Part shown: in pieces, positions 36,842-50,660 of the stretch
Numbering within the stretch: the first letter of the stretch is position 1
Layout: each line of letters begins with the position of its first letter
Assembly: GCA_013399895.1 (NCBI GenBank)
Contig: VXBA01005459.1
Location: 5,679 to 69,678, forward strand
DNA from: Serilophus lunatus
Lineage: Eukaryota > Chordata > Aves > Passeriformes > Eurylaimidae
DNA length: 64,000 bases
Direction of reading: 5' to 3'
Translations under genes and position numbers: made by a program
The notes under the pieces: generated by a model
Databases searched by the model: none
What the model was told of the DNA's origin: nothing
The model's input: only the letters and a program-made list of their open reading frames with translations

Positions 36842-38906
36842 TCTATGGATCCCTATACCAAAATTATGAAGTTCTTAGCTGAACACCTTATACATGTGTA
36901 CAGCTGAAGCAGCTGTGAATGGAAAAATTACTGCTTACATCAACTTCAGAAGGTAAACTCTCAAAAATGCCACCAGCTTCTTGCTGTAGGTTCAGTTTTA
37001 AATATCCCGCTTCTCTTGAAGCTTCAACGTTTGTACTAAAAACTGCAACCATGAGCTTTAAAAAATGAAAGCAAAGACAAATCTAAGAACTAGATTGAAG
37101 TATTTCACTGATGTGGAGTCAGTCCTCACCTTTTGTAACTATTAGAAACATGTACAAATATACTATTTCTCTCAGCTAGACAACTCTGAAAAGAAGAGGA
37201 AGTCTTACCAACCCTTAAAGCCTCACCTTCCTACCTGAATTATTCAAACATTTGGTATAAGTTCCTTTTAAAGTACTGGCAATGCAGAATATTGCTGCCT
37301 CTAGTGTAGGTAAATTGGTGCAATAGCCACTGAAGATTCTGCTGCCATGCCCTGCTTTAACTGCTATTTCTGATGATTTATGAAAGGGAAATGAATTGTT
37401 CCTTCTGCACTTGAAGGCCAGAGGAGCAAGAAGGAGGTATTGGAACTGCATCAACCGCTTTTCCATTGAAGCAGCTGCAACAATGCAAGAAACTAGTCAT
37501 CTTAAGTGCACCCTGGTTCTACTGCAAGAGGCAGCAGGTACTAAGGTGATTTCATCTATGCTTAAAGCTTGTTCATGGGGTCTGAAAGGGATGCTGTAAC
37601 ATGCAAAACTAGGCTGTTGCAGCTCTAACAAATACGGTGGCTGTGGCAAGCTGCTACTCTCTATGTAGCTGTGATTGTATCAGAGAGTCAAAGGGCTGTC
37701 TGTGTCCCACACCGTGGTGGCCTGTACACAATCAACATCCCTGTACAACTCCAGGCCCAAGTTTGTGCTGTTCTGAGACCTGATTGGATTTATTCTAGAA
37801 GTAAGGCAGTAGCTACTTCTTACAAGGCAGAGCATGCTTCTACAAAGAACATTCTACTTCAAGAATGAAAGTGGCAGCTGGAAATAGGTGTCACTGCATC
37901 ATTTTGGGCAGCACTAACTGCATATTTAATCAAGTAATATGCCCTCCAGGCCTGAAGGTGATACAAGATCTCCAGTCATATGAGCTTTTCCCACTCAACT
38001 GAAGAGGCATAGCAAGTGGCAGGACTCTAGCCCAAGTCAGAGTGTGCTATATTAGAGACCATAGTGTCAGGTGTCTTTAAGAACAGTTCTGGTTTTCTCT
38101 TCCTTTTCAGCTTCCTATCCTTCTAGCACCCAGACTCCATGTCAAGGTGACCTGAATAGGGGCCTGCACAAAGTTAGCTGCTGGCTCTGAGCACAGAATT
38201 GTATTTCAAGCAGTGTCCCTTATGGTAAGGAATGCTTAGCATACTCCAGCACTTTTTGAAAGGACTTAGAAAACAATAAAGTGCTGCATAGATTCCTTAT
38301 TATTGTTATTGGGTTTCTTTTATCAAAAATGCAGGTGTATCTTTCATACAAGGTGGGGGCTGAACACTTCCTACTTTTATAAGCCCATTCATGAAGCCAG
38401 ACTATTTGCCATGACCTTGGCTGGGAGCTAGAGAAGGACAGGAGTCTAGATGAGGGCCCTATCCAAATCATCCAGAATCAGCAAGAGTAGACAAGACTGA
38501 TGCTATTTTGAAACAGACACCAGCAACACGTGGGAAAGATTGCTACAGCACAGATTTAAAACCAGTGCTTTACCACAGACAAACCATAGCCTACTGTTGC
38601 ATGTTACACTAAACCCCACAGGCCAACATAAGTCTTTTTAGCACCATTACAGGTCAGGAAATACATTTATGACATGCAATGTACCCAGTGCAGAATCAGC
38701 AGAAATATCTCCATCCTGCATGTGCAGCAATTCAATCTCTGTAAAATAACCTGATTTTAAAAATTACAAGTCCTAGACTGGAGCTGAGTTCCTAAAATTA
38801 GGTCAGTGATTTGGCCCTGCTCAGACCATCATGTGATCTCCATGGTTTTGATCATTTATTTAAATGACCCTTAAATAATCTTTTGTTCTTCATTGACTAG
38901 AAGGTA

Positions 38907-41900
38907 TCAGTAAGAATCTATTTGCTTCATCATAAGTTTCCGGCTGTACTCGTAGGCAAGGAACAGTGCCCCATTGGCCAGGAATGCACGGATCATAGTT
39001 GGTGTTAGTCCAGAATACAAGGCAAGTACACCTGGAAATGAAACCAGAACCGGTTAGCAATTTAAGGAGTTGGCTGTCTGCATCAACCACTATGCTCTTA
39101 CCTTTGAAGGCTACTGAAGCAATGCTTATACTTAGAGGAGCATGAATACATAGAACTGAAGTCACTGGTGGCACTGCTAAAGGCAGTGCTATGGGATATT
39201 GACACAGGAGCATCTAGAGTTGTAACAGGAGTTTAGCCATATAAGTGCTTATGTTAGAAGCTTATTTCAGGTATGACAAGGTCTTGGTCACCTTAGATAC
39301 ACTTCACAGGGGCTGCACCATAGCTGGCAAGGAGACAGAAAGAACAGCAGGACTATGTTGGAGCTGTGCTCAAAATCAAACTCCAGTTCTGATGAGCATC
39401 TTCCCTAGCAAAGGGGCCAGGATTCACATCTGCTGCCCTGTACATTCTTAGCCCATCTTCCAAAGTGTTGGAGACAGGCATTTTCTAGGGCTGAGATGCT
39501 GAGGTAGATGCCGCAATACTAAACTGGATAGGGCTGTCTGTTCAATCAATCCTCAGCCATATATTAACTTCTAGAAGTGAAGAGAATTCCGCATGAAACC
39601 CAGTCTCTACAATTTGCATGCGTAGGTTTGGCAAGGGAGCCCATTCCTTTATATACTTTTAATGCATACAGAACTTTTGTTAGCTTCAAGTGAATAGTCT
39701 CCTGAATCAAGAAGCAGGGCCAATGCAGCAGGTTTCAATTTCTAGATTCCAAGCTTCCCAGACTACATGAAGCATCAATATTTCTGCTTGCTAGAAACAG
39801 TTATTGTCTGTCTAACACATTGTCACTGGACTGGATTTCTTAAGCAGTTTTAAGTATTGAAGGATATAGATTTCAGTCTGCAGCCCTATAAGATTCAGTT
39901 GCTCTACTTGCATACTCACCTTCAGTTCTCACAACAGTTACAAATGTTCCCATAAAGCCTGCCTGTTTTCCAGCCATTGAAAGAACCTGAATTCTAGATT
40001 TGACACAATCCACAGGATACACAGCAATCCACAGACAGCTGCCTCCAAAACCTCCACTTAGTAGCAAAGGAATGGGACCTAAAGTTAAAAAATAAGCTTT
40101 TATACACACCACAATATTTACTGGAACAAATGCAACATTATTTCATTTACAAAAGGCAAAGAGAACAGAGGAACCTGCTTATGACAAAAAAAGTAGTTTC
40201 TGCTCCCTTAACCTTAACCTTTAGGTTAATTTTAAGCCACTGGTAAATTGCAAGTCTAACTAGAAGTTTAAAGGTTATAAAGAATGCCTTTTAGATTATT
40301 GGCCAGGCTGAAAAAGCATAACTCAGAATTCTGACTGTATTAAATAAACTATCTCCTTTAATACTTGTAACCACTTTCAAGGCTAATTGTGAAATGGTTG
40401 AGACTTAAGTCATATAGTGTTACTAATCACCTATACAGAGAACTATTTTGGTAGAGTTATTTTGTGATCAGTCATTTTTTGATGATGTACCGTGATTTTG
40501 TATTTCAGAGCAGATGTTTATAAACATTTTGTAACAAGTGAGTCCAGCATGCATGCAGCTGAAATCCTGACTCCCAGCAAGACAATGTATTACTGTTCAG
40601 TCTTGCAACAGGAGACAGGCAATCTTTATTCTGGCATCGCTACATTTTTTTCTTGTCTCATTTTCAATCTCAGTGTTCTTTTACTATCATTGTAAATACA
40701 TCTAATGGTATCTTGATATCTTAATAGTATCCTTAATAGTATCTAATAGTATCTTGAGCACACTGTTCCAAGAGAATGCAGCTAAATACTTCAAAATTGC
40801 TCTAAATGGCTGCTGAGATTAAATAGTTTAATAGTTGTTATAATGTAGGGTCACATATTTCAGCAGTTTTTTACTGTTAGCTCACTATATTCATTCTCCA
40901 TTAATAATATATCCTGCTTCATTGGAAAGTGATCACTTTAGTGATTCAGTACTATATATACACAAAATGCAGACCTCCATATTTAGTATGTCCATTTCTT
41001 TCATTTTACGTCTATTTTATAACTGCTGTGCACATTAGTATATCTTCAGGGAAGATATACCCTCCCTTGTGTAGCTCATGACAACATGTTAAAACCCACC
41101 TGCAAAAAGTCACCATACCTAAATCATCTTTTGATCTCCCAGAGGCAAAGAATGTCCGGCTCAGTTCATACCCTCCAAAGAAGAAGAAATAACCTGGGAC
41201 TTCCCGCAGCAAAGTGCTTGACAGACCACGGTAAAATCCAAGGGGACCATCCTTTTGAATAACACCCTTTATTACTGACCAAACTGTACTGATAGAGAGA
41301 TTGATTCAGTTAGTGATGCATAATAGACAGATATTAAGAGGTGACAGAACAAAAGCAACTGCAGCGACATTGTATAAACAACAGAATTCAGGTAAGACTT
41401 AGAACAAGATCCTGCTGGGAGTCCTTCACTGGCATCCAGCATTACTAGTACCCGAAAGGTCTGCAGGCTATGACCCTCCCAGCCACAACACTTCTCTGGT
41501 TAGCAATGCACTACAACTGTGACACCCAGCCAATAAAGAATTTGAAGTAATACAATACATAAAATGGTTTCAGAGATACTGGGCAGGGTATATACTTACT
41601 TGTGTCCCTGGATTATCTTTCCTGACAACTGCATTTCATGCATGGCCTGTAGTCGGCACTTCACCAGTTCTGTGGGACAGAGGACAAGGGTGGCAAAGGC
41701 AGAGGCAAAGGAGCCTGCAGCAGCATTCTGCAGATCACTGCAAGAAAGAAACTGCAGAAGGTATTTGGGCAATGACCTCTAGTGCAGTGGAGCCACCGCA
41801 CCAGCAATCAGCTTCCTGAACCTGTGCTCTAAATATCATCAGGAAAAACTGACAGTCTTGGTGGAAAGCATCTCAAGAGAAAAGGGCAGTTACTTGAACT

Positions 41901-44900
41901 AGAGAGAGACAAAAATATCTCTCATCACATCTTCTTATACAAATCAAAGGCATCCTTTTGACACCTGAGAAGATATATTGCAAGATGGTTTAGATAACAA
42001 CCTATCCAATACCAATCCATTAAGTTAGGTAAAAGGTTGGACTTGATGATCTCTATAGTCTTTTCCAACCTTGTTAATTCTGTGTAATATTTTATATACT
42101 TCAGTAATTGCAGCTGAATAAACACTACCAAATATTCCCTTTCTTGACTTTTATAAAAACTTCCATAGACTTGCTTTACTGAGCAATTTTTGGGTACTAA
42201 TGACTTCCTCAGAGAACCAGTACCTTACTAGTATTAATACAGGCTTTCAGTGGAAGATGCTAGAAAACTGAAAGCAAGGCACAATAGATCACTGTAATCT
42301 TTCTGTGGATATTCTGCCATGAATGCAACCATGTGAATCAGAGATACCACAGACAACAAAAACCACAACCACTGAACAAGACAGCATTATCATCTGCAAT
42401 GACTCACAGCATTCCAGAACTAGAGCTTACTTTGTGGTGATTTCACATACCACAAATTCTGGGGTTATTAAACTGCCAGGGCTGAAAAGGCTGGTGTTCC
42501 ATGGTCATACTGCTTTATGATGCATTTTAAACAGGCTCCTTCAGACACACTGGTGTGTTAGACAGGAGCTACAAAATAGCATAGGAGAAATGGAGCTTTT
42601 CTTTCAGAACCTGGGGAGTCAGCACAGCTGAGACTGACCTTGCTGCAGCACAGAAATTATTTTCATACAATGGAGATGTTTGCCCTGTGCCCAGCCTTTT
42701 GATACTTCTATAGTATCAGAGATTAAACCTACAACTTTTCACCTTGCAGAAGCACGAGGAACCTAGTTGTGACATGTAGCAAAGCTCATGTTCATTTACA
42801 GATACAGCAGTGACCACTTTGCAGTCACACTATTTGATCTTGAATCAACAAGACATTAAGCAGATATCCTGTATCTGAAAGGTACCATTTTCTGACCAAG
42901 GAAAAAAGGATCAGATGCCAAAGGCACTTGCTACTGTTACATGCTCAAATTACATTCCCATTCTGTATATGGCTCCAAAGACAGTAGTACACCAATGTAC
43001 TGTTTCTAAGTTTCCTGCACTACCTACCCTCATTCAGCATAAACGTGCTGTCTCAGTCACATGAGATGACCCTAGGACCTCTGCACATCTGTGGTCTAAC
43101 TCCCAAGATAATCATAAGAGATAGTAAAGTGGTGAAGCATGCTGCTGGTACACCTACCTCCTACATTTTAGTGGGTAGGAAAAGGTAAGGGGTCTGTAAG
43201 CTGAGCAAGCAGAAACTCCCTGATCTAAGAAAGCAATAAAACAAGGTGAAAACAGTCCCATCTCAGCTGAGGGAGTCTCAACTGTCAGAAAACAGTGAAA
43301 AAGAATGCAAGCAGAGATAATTAGTATAATTTGTTTTTTCATCACTTCATATTCCCCTCATAGCAGGCCTCAGTCTCAAGATGCAGCATGTCTTAATGTG
43401 GCAAGAGAACACCACACTTAGTGGTATTTTTAGATAATTGTCTTGCACTTAGAAAGATACCTATGTCATGTCAGAGATCAAGTTCAGAATCATGGCCTCC
43501 CCTGCTATTTCCATGTGGGAGACATATGTGACATATGCAGAACAAAACTATTAATACAAAGCTGAATGTGGTTAACTTGGCATCACTCTTTGAATTAATG
43601 GAGTTAGGACAGTATGAGAAGTCTTTTGCATGCTGTGGCACAGCACAAGGATGGAGAAGGTGCAGCTAATCTCAGTGCTGCACAGGAGATGTACCTTGAG
43701 AAATGCTTAACAGGCACACAGACTGCTGGACCATTGACAGTGATGCATCTGGAGAAAAGCCATCCTAGCTAGAAGGATCTTAATCATTGTGCCAGTGCAG
43801 AAATCCATGACCTGTTCACACCTTGAATACCCTGCACAACTCTGGTCTCACATAAGCTAAATCCCCAGGCATATTAGAATTACAAGAGTTTCAGAGAAAG
43901 ACAGCAATGGCAGCTAAAGGAATAGCTTCAGTGTTCATTGATTAGGACGGCTGCAATTCTTTCATGTAAAAAAAGATTCAGGTGGAACATTGGGTCATGG
44001 AGCAATGGACAGAGGTCAACAAAATCCCAGGTAACTTGAAGACAGTGACTAAGGATCAACAGTTACAGAATTAATGACTATCGTCTGCAGGGCCCCCTGA
44101 CAAAGTGTACTTCAGATGCAAGTACCTACAAGAAGTCAAGAGGAAAGTGAATAAGTCTTCAAAAGATCCAAAGTCACTGACTAGATCAAACCAGAATCAG
44201 GAAATCCTCTGAACTAAGAATGCAACCTGACAGAAGACTCAGTAAGTTTTGAACATTTCTTTCTCATTCTTTTGAGAATCACTTTTTGCCAGTAGACAAA
44301 ACACTGTTCAAAATGAGACCTTTCATCTAAACACCATTACATTCAAGATTTTGAAACTTAGAGAACTCTTTAAAAGCAAGGCAGTATTAGAAAAGTGTCC
44401 TTTCCCCTTAGTATGCCTCCATGTAAGAAGAACCACTACCTCCCCTGCAAAATCAGAACAACCTAGACTCAAGGGAATACTGACTTTAAGGTGGTGCAAT
44501 GCTCAGTCTCTTTGGTAAAAATGTTCCATGTCTTGAGTACTCCAGTTAAGCTGTGATTATCTAAACCAGCCAGCAATAGTGACTGGTTAGTAGATGGCTC
44601 TGTTGTAGTTAGACGGCATATTGTCACACAAAGAGCTATATTCCAAAATTTACTGCACTTCATACTGGCAGAGTGAGGCCCGAGACATCACTTGCACCCT
44701 GGCAATACAGTATTGGCAAGTATCAATTACATGATTTTTCATTTATTTATTCTAAAATACAAGCCAGATTTTTATTACTAACCTGAGCTTTGTTTTCCTG
44801 TCTACTCCAACAATTCTTCTCACAATTTGTTGGCAAAATCCATAGCACATAAACAGAACGGAGTTCTCTGCAATGTTGGCTAGAAGTGCTGGTGTGGTTC

Positions 44901-47900
44901 CCTTGTAGAAGCCTCGAAACCCCACTTGCTTATAGGTTTTCACAAAACAATCAACAAGTCCTTTGTACATGTTGGGGAATGTCTGCATCTTCACCTTTGC
45001 AGTGTCAAAGGGCTGGCCAGTCACCACGCATGCTGTCCCACCTAAACAAGTATGGAAGTTAAGAGGGTAGCTGAAGGTTATCAATTTCAACATCTATACT
45101 CAAGCACCACTATTAGGAAAATCACATAGAAAGCAAAGATGAATTAATTTGCTGTAGGAAAAGAACAGTGCACTGATTTTAGCACAGTGGCATCAATTGT
45201 CAGTGGTGAATTTAGTCATTCTAAGGAAAAAAAAAAAATCAGGTGAAGGAGCAGTAATGATTCTCATTAAACATTTCTTTACCTCATGAAAAGCAAGCAT
45301 CTAAATAAAGCAGCTCACTTGTGCTGAATTAGAAGTATTGTTCTGCAATCAAGTCACTTGTGTCAATGAGCTAAGTAACATTTTTCTTTGCTAAGTGATT
45401 TAGAAGCCATCTGATTTTACATTCCAATAATAAAAAAAACCAACTCTGAAATATGAGTAATCAAGTGATTCCTCCAGGACAAGAGGAACACTGTTGAGAG
45501 TGCTAAACTGACCATACATAATAAATTGACAGCCAAAGACTCAAACCCTTTACTTCAAAACTCCAGGTGGCTCTTAAGTACATTTCTTTCCACATACTGG
45601 AAGAAAGTGTTGAGTATAAGCTGAAAAGGGGCAAAAGGTCAAAGTTTCTCAACATGTTATCATTTCCAAACTGAACTGCAAGGTCAATACCCTGAAAACT
45701 TGTGACATATTTCCATCAATAAACATTTTGCTCACAGTGCAGTGTCCTTCCACAAGATCTAACTCAATTCAGTAGTCTGAAGAAAGAGCTAATGTTACAC
45801 TTTTTCAGCAAGAAACAGAGTACAGTGATAGCAGTCTATTAGAAGCAGATATTTAACAGGAAGCACATGATACGTGTTTTGCTTTTTTAGCAAGAGAGAA
45901 GAACCACCTTAAAACAGAAGCTGATCTTTAACTAAAGCACAGTTGACATGCACATACCTTAAATTATCTGTAAATGCAGATAAAGTAACTGAAATGGAAA
46001 CAAATGTGTGAATCCAAATAAGATTAGTTCTTTTTCTTTTATGTAGAGAGAAGAAGAATAGTAGGCAAATGTTTGTTTAAGGAGTATTGTTCACAATCTG
46101 TTTTACTCTTTTTGCAAACACATCTGTGTTACTTTGTTCTTGCTGCTCTGCAGAGGTACTTTAGGCCTTTGAGAGAAACTCAAGATCTTTCTCATTCTCA
46201 ACCAGAGGGATCATTAAAAGCTTCAGAGCATACCATACAAGGAATCATAAGAGTTTCCTGCTCTGGAAGGATAACCAAGGAGGAAAGTAGCTGGCTCAGA
46301 CCAGTAACATCCATGTAAACTTCAAATGAAAAGCAGAGCTGGAAAGGCTCAGCCAATGTTATTTGCAGGAAAGTCAGGTAGATACTAATCTGCAGGACAA
46401 ATGCTAGGTCCCTGTAATAAAATAATGGCTGTTGGAAAATGCCCAGGAAAACCAGGAACGGTCTTGGAAATGTAAAGCTGAAAAGCTGGGAGTTGATGGA
46501 GAAAGTCTTTTTGGAACAGCTAATTATTGGAGGTGGCATTAAAAAGCCTAGTAAACTACAGCAATGGACTTGATAAGCCTGAAGAAAAAGACCAAGGCTC
46601 CTAGTTATTATCTAAAATATTAAAGGAAAAAATAAATCTTCCAGCCAGCAGTGAAGAGTCATAAAAACTCAATCCAACTGCAAATAAAACCAAACCAGAA
46701 GACTAAAAAAACTCGAATCTTTTTAAACATTTAGACAAGTGTAGTCCTTGTAACAACATAGCATGGTGGGGAAAAGAGTCCTACTGAATCAAAGAAGTGA
46801 TTAGGCGTTGCTTAGATCCTTGACAAAGGACTATGACCCAGAGACACCTAAATTACTTATTTATTCTTGTTTGGAATTTATTTGCCCCAATATGTCATCA
46901 CTTATCAGGTAGTCAAGACTGTGTCTGGAGAGGAAGGTAAAACCAGGTTATGCATTTGCTGAGGGAACAAGCTGTTTGCTTACATAGATGCATTTTCTAA
47001 AGGGTGCAGAGACTGCCACATTGGACTTGAGATTTCTTCCCCTGCTTTCTGACTGCACTGTTAACCTCCGGTCTGAAAAACGACCCCAAGTAACTACCAT
47101 TGAATACTCTTAACACCATTGATACTGTCATATTCATTAACACTGTCATTAAACGACTGACTCTAATAGTTATTGTATGAAAAAACCCCAAAGCCATAGA
47201 ATTGTTAAACTGAAAGATGAATCATCCACCTTTTCTCTATAAACACTGTCAACTTAGGAATGTCAAAAAAGACCCCTTTTCCCTGGCAGAGTTAAAAGCC
47301 ACATCCTTCAGACACAGACATTATTGACTTGGTAATGCCAGAGAGACAATACAACCATTTCCATATAACTGGTGCAGTGAAATTTTGTAATTTTATAGCA
47401 CAGACTAGACTGAAGTGGAAGTCAGTTAACTGAATTCATCATCAGTTCTACTACAGAGCTTTACAGCTTTTCGAGAGTCATACCAGGATACTGTCTGAGC
47501 CAGTAACCCTTCAGACAGCTTCTTGTCTCTTTCAATTACAGAGGGTACCTATAACAAAAGGACCTCCTCAATCACTCGCACACCAACTTAATTCCAAAAC
47601 TCTACGGGTTACTGACTGATTCTTAAACTCATGCAAGCATTAGAACTTAAACCTCCTTACAGAAAATGATTAATCTGAAATAAGAGGTTATGCCTTCACT
47701 CTTGTGGCAGGGGTTTCACTAGGGAAGAGCAATAGTGATACAGTTACAACACCGGCTAAGGTCACTGCTTCACCTCGATGTCCTTAAAATACAGAAGGTA
47801 AGGTTTTCTACTGCAAAAGGAATCTGGTTTTGTATTTGTCAAAGGCATTAAAACTGTTTCTCAGAAGTTCAGTGCAATTAAGGATTACTCCAGCATTACC

Positions 47901-47954
47901 TGCAGCTCCTGCTGTGAGGTCAATAGCAGCCTGAAGAGCAGAGTTGATCCTCAT
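38907..47954 (-). CDS. SLC25A15: mitochondrial ornithine transporter ORNT1, complete, six coding exons
   Basis: Inner-mitochondrial-membrane carrier of the SLC25 family that exchanges ornithine for citrulline in the urea cycle. Minus-strand coding exons: 47954-47900, 45041-44783, 41737-41600, 41288-41119, 40078-39920, 39031-38907. All are GT-AG and in phase; the sum is 906 nt, 301 residues plus TGA, the usual family length. The protein starts [20 protein letters not shown]. The three-fold carrier signature is complete: PFDTAKVK (residues 29-36), PTELVKCR (126-133) and PVDCVKSR (229-236). [17 protein letters not shown] and the C-terminus [15 protein letters not shown] are typical of ORNT1 rather than other carriers. 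The start was chosen because it is the only in-phase ATG in the exon and gives the standard N-terminus. No inactivating change was seen. It converges with TPTE2 and diverges from MRPS31. Confidence 0.97.
42034..42090 (+). mobile_element. short CR1 3'-end fragment in SLC25A15 intron
   Basis: About 55 bases matching the CR1 terminus: AGGTTGGACTTGATGATCTC, TCTTTTCCAACCTT and AATTCTGTG. It lies in the intron 41738-44782 and is opposite in sense to the gene. Confidence 0.65.
43650..44130 (+). mobile_element. possible ancient CR1-like fragment in SLC25A15 intron
   Basis: Weak, ordered resemblance to the CR1/L3-type 3' half on the plus strand: CTTGAATACCCTGCACAACTCTGG is followed by AGAATTACAAGAGTTTCAGAG and later GAGGTCAACAAAATCC. 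Too diverged for certainty. Confidence 0.35.
45042..47899. other. first coding intron of SLC25A15, nothing else seen
   Basis: 2.86 kb of AT-rich intron between the first and second coding exons. A short poly-A tract occurs near 45225. No convincing gene, repeat family or structured RNA was recognised. Confidence 0.5.
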
Positions 47955-48027
47955 GCTTCACACTTGTTTATCAGTTACTTCAGAGCAAAGTCTCCTGTTT
48001 ACTAGTGGGTATGCAGATACCTGTCTC
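47955..48027 (-). other. SLC25A15: 5' leader of SLC25A15 in the first coding exon
   Basis: The acceptor CTTCCCTTAG at 48028-48037 precedes 73 bases of leader before the start codon, so at least one further non-coding exon lies upstream. It is probably in the GC-rich island near 49.9-50.3 kb, but I could not fix its donor. Confidence 0.65.
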
Positions 48028-48037
48028 CTAAGGGAAG

Positions 48038-49850
48038 AGAAAGATACACAACTTACAGTAACTTGATAGGAAAAAGCATCACAGGAATGCTTTTATATCC
48101 ACTCTTCCATTTAGAGACAGAAAAGGCTTGTGCCCAGTAATAAGCCTTGGCATATTTGTATTTTGACCAATTTTACTGCATTAGGCATGTCTCCTGGAGT
48201 ATTACTGCCTAGCTTCATCTTACTTGGGCTTTCCAGCTTCTGATCTCCCTGGATATCTCAAATGAAAGCACAGAGTATATCCAGGGAACAGTGCTGAGCA
48301 TCACCCTTACACTGATTGTAGAAGCAGTGTCCTATGAGGTATCTAAGGCTAGCTGGCAGGAGTATTTCACCTTTGTCTCAGTTCCTCACCTGTAAAGCAA
48401 AACTGAGAATCTCCTCATGGTGAAGAGCAGCTAAGAAAACTCTATCTGTGATGATACAGGCACATTAGGTGGCTCTCAGAAGATGAGTAGAAAGGGAATA
48501 AACATCTCGAATTGTGTCTGGCTGTCATGTTTCCAGTGCACACATCAGCATACTATAAATAAAAAAATATACCTCATGTCTCAGGAAGACAGCTGGAAAG
48601 TAGCAATACAGAAGTGACACTTTGAACTAAAGCATGCAAATTAATTCAGTTCTCAAGTTTGCAGCAAGGAAGTTTCACTGGGCAAACAGTTAAAACAAAC
48701 TTATTAATCTGGGGTAAAATAACTCAGCCAAAGAGCTCCCACTGTTTCAGAACCATGCTGCTTGTTGAGACAGTTGGCTGGCAGTACTGTCAAAAAGCTG
48801 CACGAGTCTTAAAAACCACAAAATACATGTGTGAATCAGTGACTCACTGACTTTTAAGTCTGGCTTCAAGCACAGTACATCAGTAAACAGAACAATTTTC
48901 ACTCTTCTACCTACTGTAGTGCTTTTTTTGAAGGCTGTTACCTCCCCAAATATATTTTGGGGTAATAGGAATGGGAAACATAATTTCCAGCAGGCTACAT
49001 TGGAAGAATGAAACACTACACTGTATAAACCACATCCTTTGTAAAAGAAGCTCAGACACTTGAATACAAGCAAGGCTTTTAAGAAACCCTGTCTATAAAT
49101 AGATATTTTATTCCTGAATCTTAAATAATATCCCTACCCATCCAATCTATTTAAGATGTGTTGCATAAATCTAAGCATAGTGGGTTTAAGACAAACCATT
49201 ACTCTTGTAATAAAAATGCACCAACACATTCAGTTTCCCACTTGTAGCTTCAAATATGAACTGCTTTGCTACTGACAGCCTGGCATGCTAGGTCTTATTT
49301 CAAAATGGAGGCTCCAAGGCCAAATTATGCTTCGTTATCCTCTATAGCTCATTAGTGCTCACATAGCACTCTGTGGTTTTGAGTATCATTTTAGATGAAA
49401 ACAAACAACACATCAGTGAGACAGACTCTGAATGAAGGGAATTGCTAGAGAGCAACAACTGCCTGCGTTCAGTAAAACGCACGCTGCTTTCATCATGCTG
49501 AGTGCTTATCAATTCATGCCAGTCCCCAAAGGGAGCACATGCCAAATCACCCACAGAAAACTTGGCAGCAGAAGGAAAAAAATGTATGCCTATTAAAATA
49601 TGGACATTTTAAGAGCCAAGGAAGTTTCGTTGCCTGATCCTTATCATCACAGTGCCACTCTGAGAAGATTTAAGTCTTGGTCAAAACTAAACCAGTGCTA
49701 TATATGTACATACCTATTTTTTTATTGTAATAACACAAGTAGATGAAAAGCTGCTCCTAGATAAAAGCAAGGCAACAACTGCTCTGTTACTCCCGAAACG
49801 AATCTAAGCCTCAAACCTGGAAACACAGAAGCATTAGTTAGTGTAACAGG
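48038..49850. other. upstream intron of SLC25A15, nothing else seen
   Basis: Inferred non-coding intron between the leader in the first coding exon and the GC-rich promoter island. Open frames such as minus 49073-48747 lack any recognisable domain. Confidence 0.45.
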
Positions 49851-50306
49851 TCCTTCAGAGTCCTCCGCCCGCAGTCCCAGACGCCCCTCTCTGCCGATGC
49901 CTTCTCCAAACCCTGAGCAGGTAAGCCCAGAAGGCAGCACAGCTCCCTGCTCCAGCACTGCGCGCACGGGCAGGCCGTGACTCCGCTCCCCAAGGTCAGA
50001 GCAGGCCGGCAACCCAGAGCCGCCGCAGCGGTCACACGTGCTCGCGGCCCGGTCACGGGCCACCCCGCCAGCTCCGGGTTCCCTCCTTCGGGCAGGAAGG
50101 CTCAGGGTTCCCGTTCCGAGCAGGATGCCCCGGCCTGCGTTCGGCGGAGGCAGAAGCCCCGCAAGAGCAGCGCCTGCCCGACCCCAGCCCGGCGCCATTC
50201 CCGCACACGCCGCCGCTGGTCCCCGCCCCGCATCCCGGGCCTGCCCGCCCGGCTCCCGAGCCGCGGGGACCCTCCAGGCCGGTCAGTCGGCCCGCTGCCA
50301 CCCGCG

Positions 50307-50326
50307 NNNNNNNNNNNNNNNNNNNN
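50307..50326. other. assembly gap (20 N)
   Basis: A short N run directly before the GGGCT array. The first exon of MRPS31 or SLC25A15 could be partly lost in it, and the real gap may be longer than 20 bases. Confidence 0.95.
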
Positions 50327-50399
50327 GGCTGGGCTGGGCTGGGCTGGGCTGGGCTGGGCTGGGCTGGGCTGGGCTGGGCTGGGCTGGGCTGGGCTGGGT
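50327..50399 (+). repeat. (GGGCT)n pentamer array
   Basis: About 14 tandem GGGCT units, starting at the gap edge and ending in GGGTTTGAGC. The array is perfect over 13 units. Three-G runs spaced by two bases could form G-quadruplexes on the plus strand. It probably caused the adjoining gap. Confidence 0.95.
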
Positions 50400-50544
50400 T
50401 TGAGCTTACTGGGCCGGATGCAATCGAATTTATGAATTAGAGCTACCGATTTAGGTGTTTGGGTTTTTTTGGTCGAATGGTTGGGTTTGGGTTTTTGTTT
50501 GTTTGTTTTTGTAGGGTTTTTTGTTGTTTGGGGTTTTTTTGTTC

Positions 50545-50660
50545 GTTTGTTTTGTTTTAAAGAAGGATTTATTTAGGAATTGCGTGCCCTGGAATAACAG
50601 CAGTTTGTGTGTACAGGGGAACCGCTCTGACTCCCGAGACACTCTCCTAAAATGCCACTT
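50545..50660 (+). repeat. dispersed direct repeat, copy A
   Basis: About 110 bases beginning GTTTTAAAGAAGGATTTATT, repeated in the same orientation at 52277-52385 with about 80-85 percent identity by eye and one insertion of about ten bases in copy B. It does not match any element I recognise. A G/T-rich stretch (50455-50545) precedes this copy. Confidence 0.7.

Larger units (their letters stand above)
49850..50410. promoter_or_regulatory. CpG island, probable bidirectional promoter of SLC25A15 and MRPS31
   Basis: A sharp rise in GC and CpG content between two genes that read away from each other, interrupted by a 20-base N run. Both genes are nuclear genes for mitochondrial proteins and lack an identified first exon, which should lie here or close by. 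A plus-strand donor-like site (GAGCAG|GTAAGC, about 49920) is present, but its exon is unassigned. No TATA box was seen, as expected for a housekeeping island. Confidence 0.6.

Noticed and set aside
49977..50435. Plus- and minus-strand open frames in the CpG island (152 and 158 codons)
   Set aside because: GC-rich composition suppresses stops, and one frame runs through N and the GGGCT array. Neither gives a convincing first exon in the correct phase for SLC25A15 or MRPS31.
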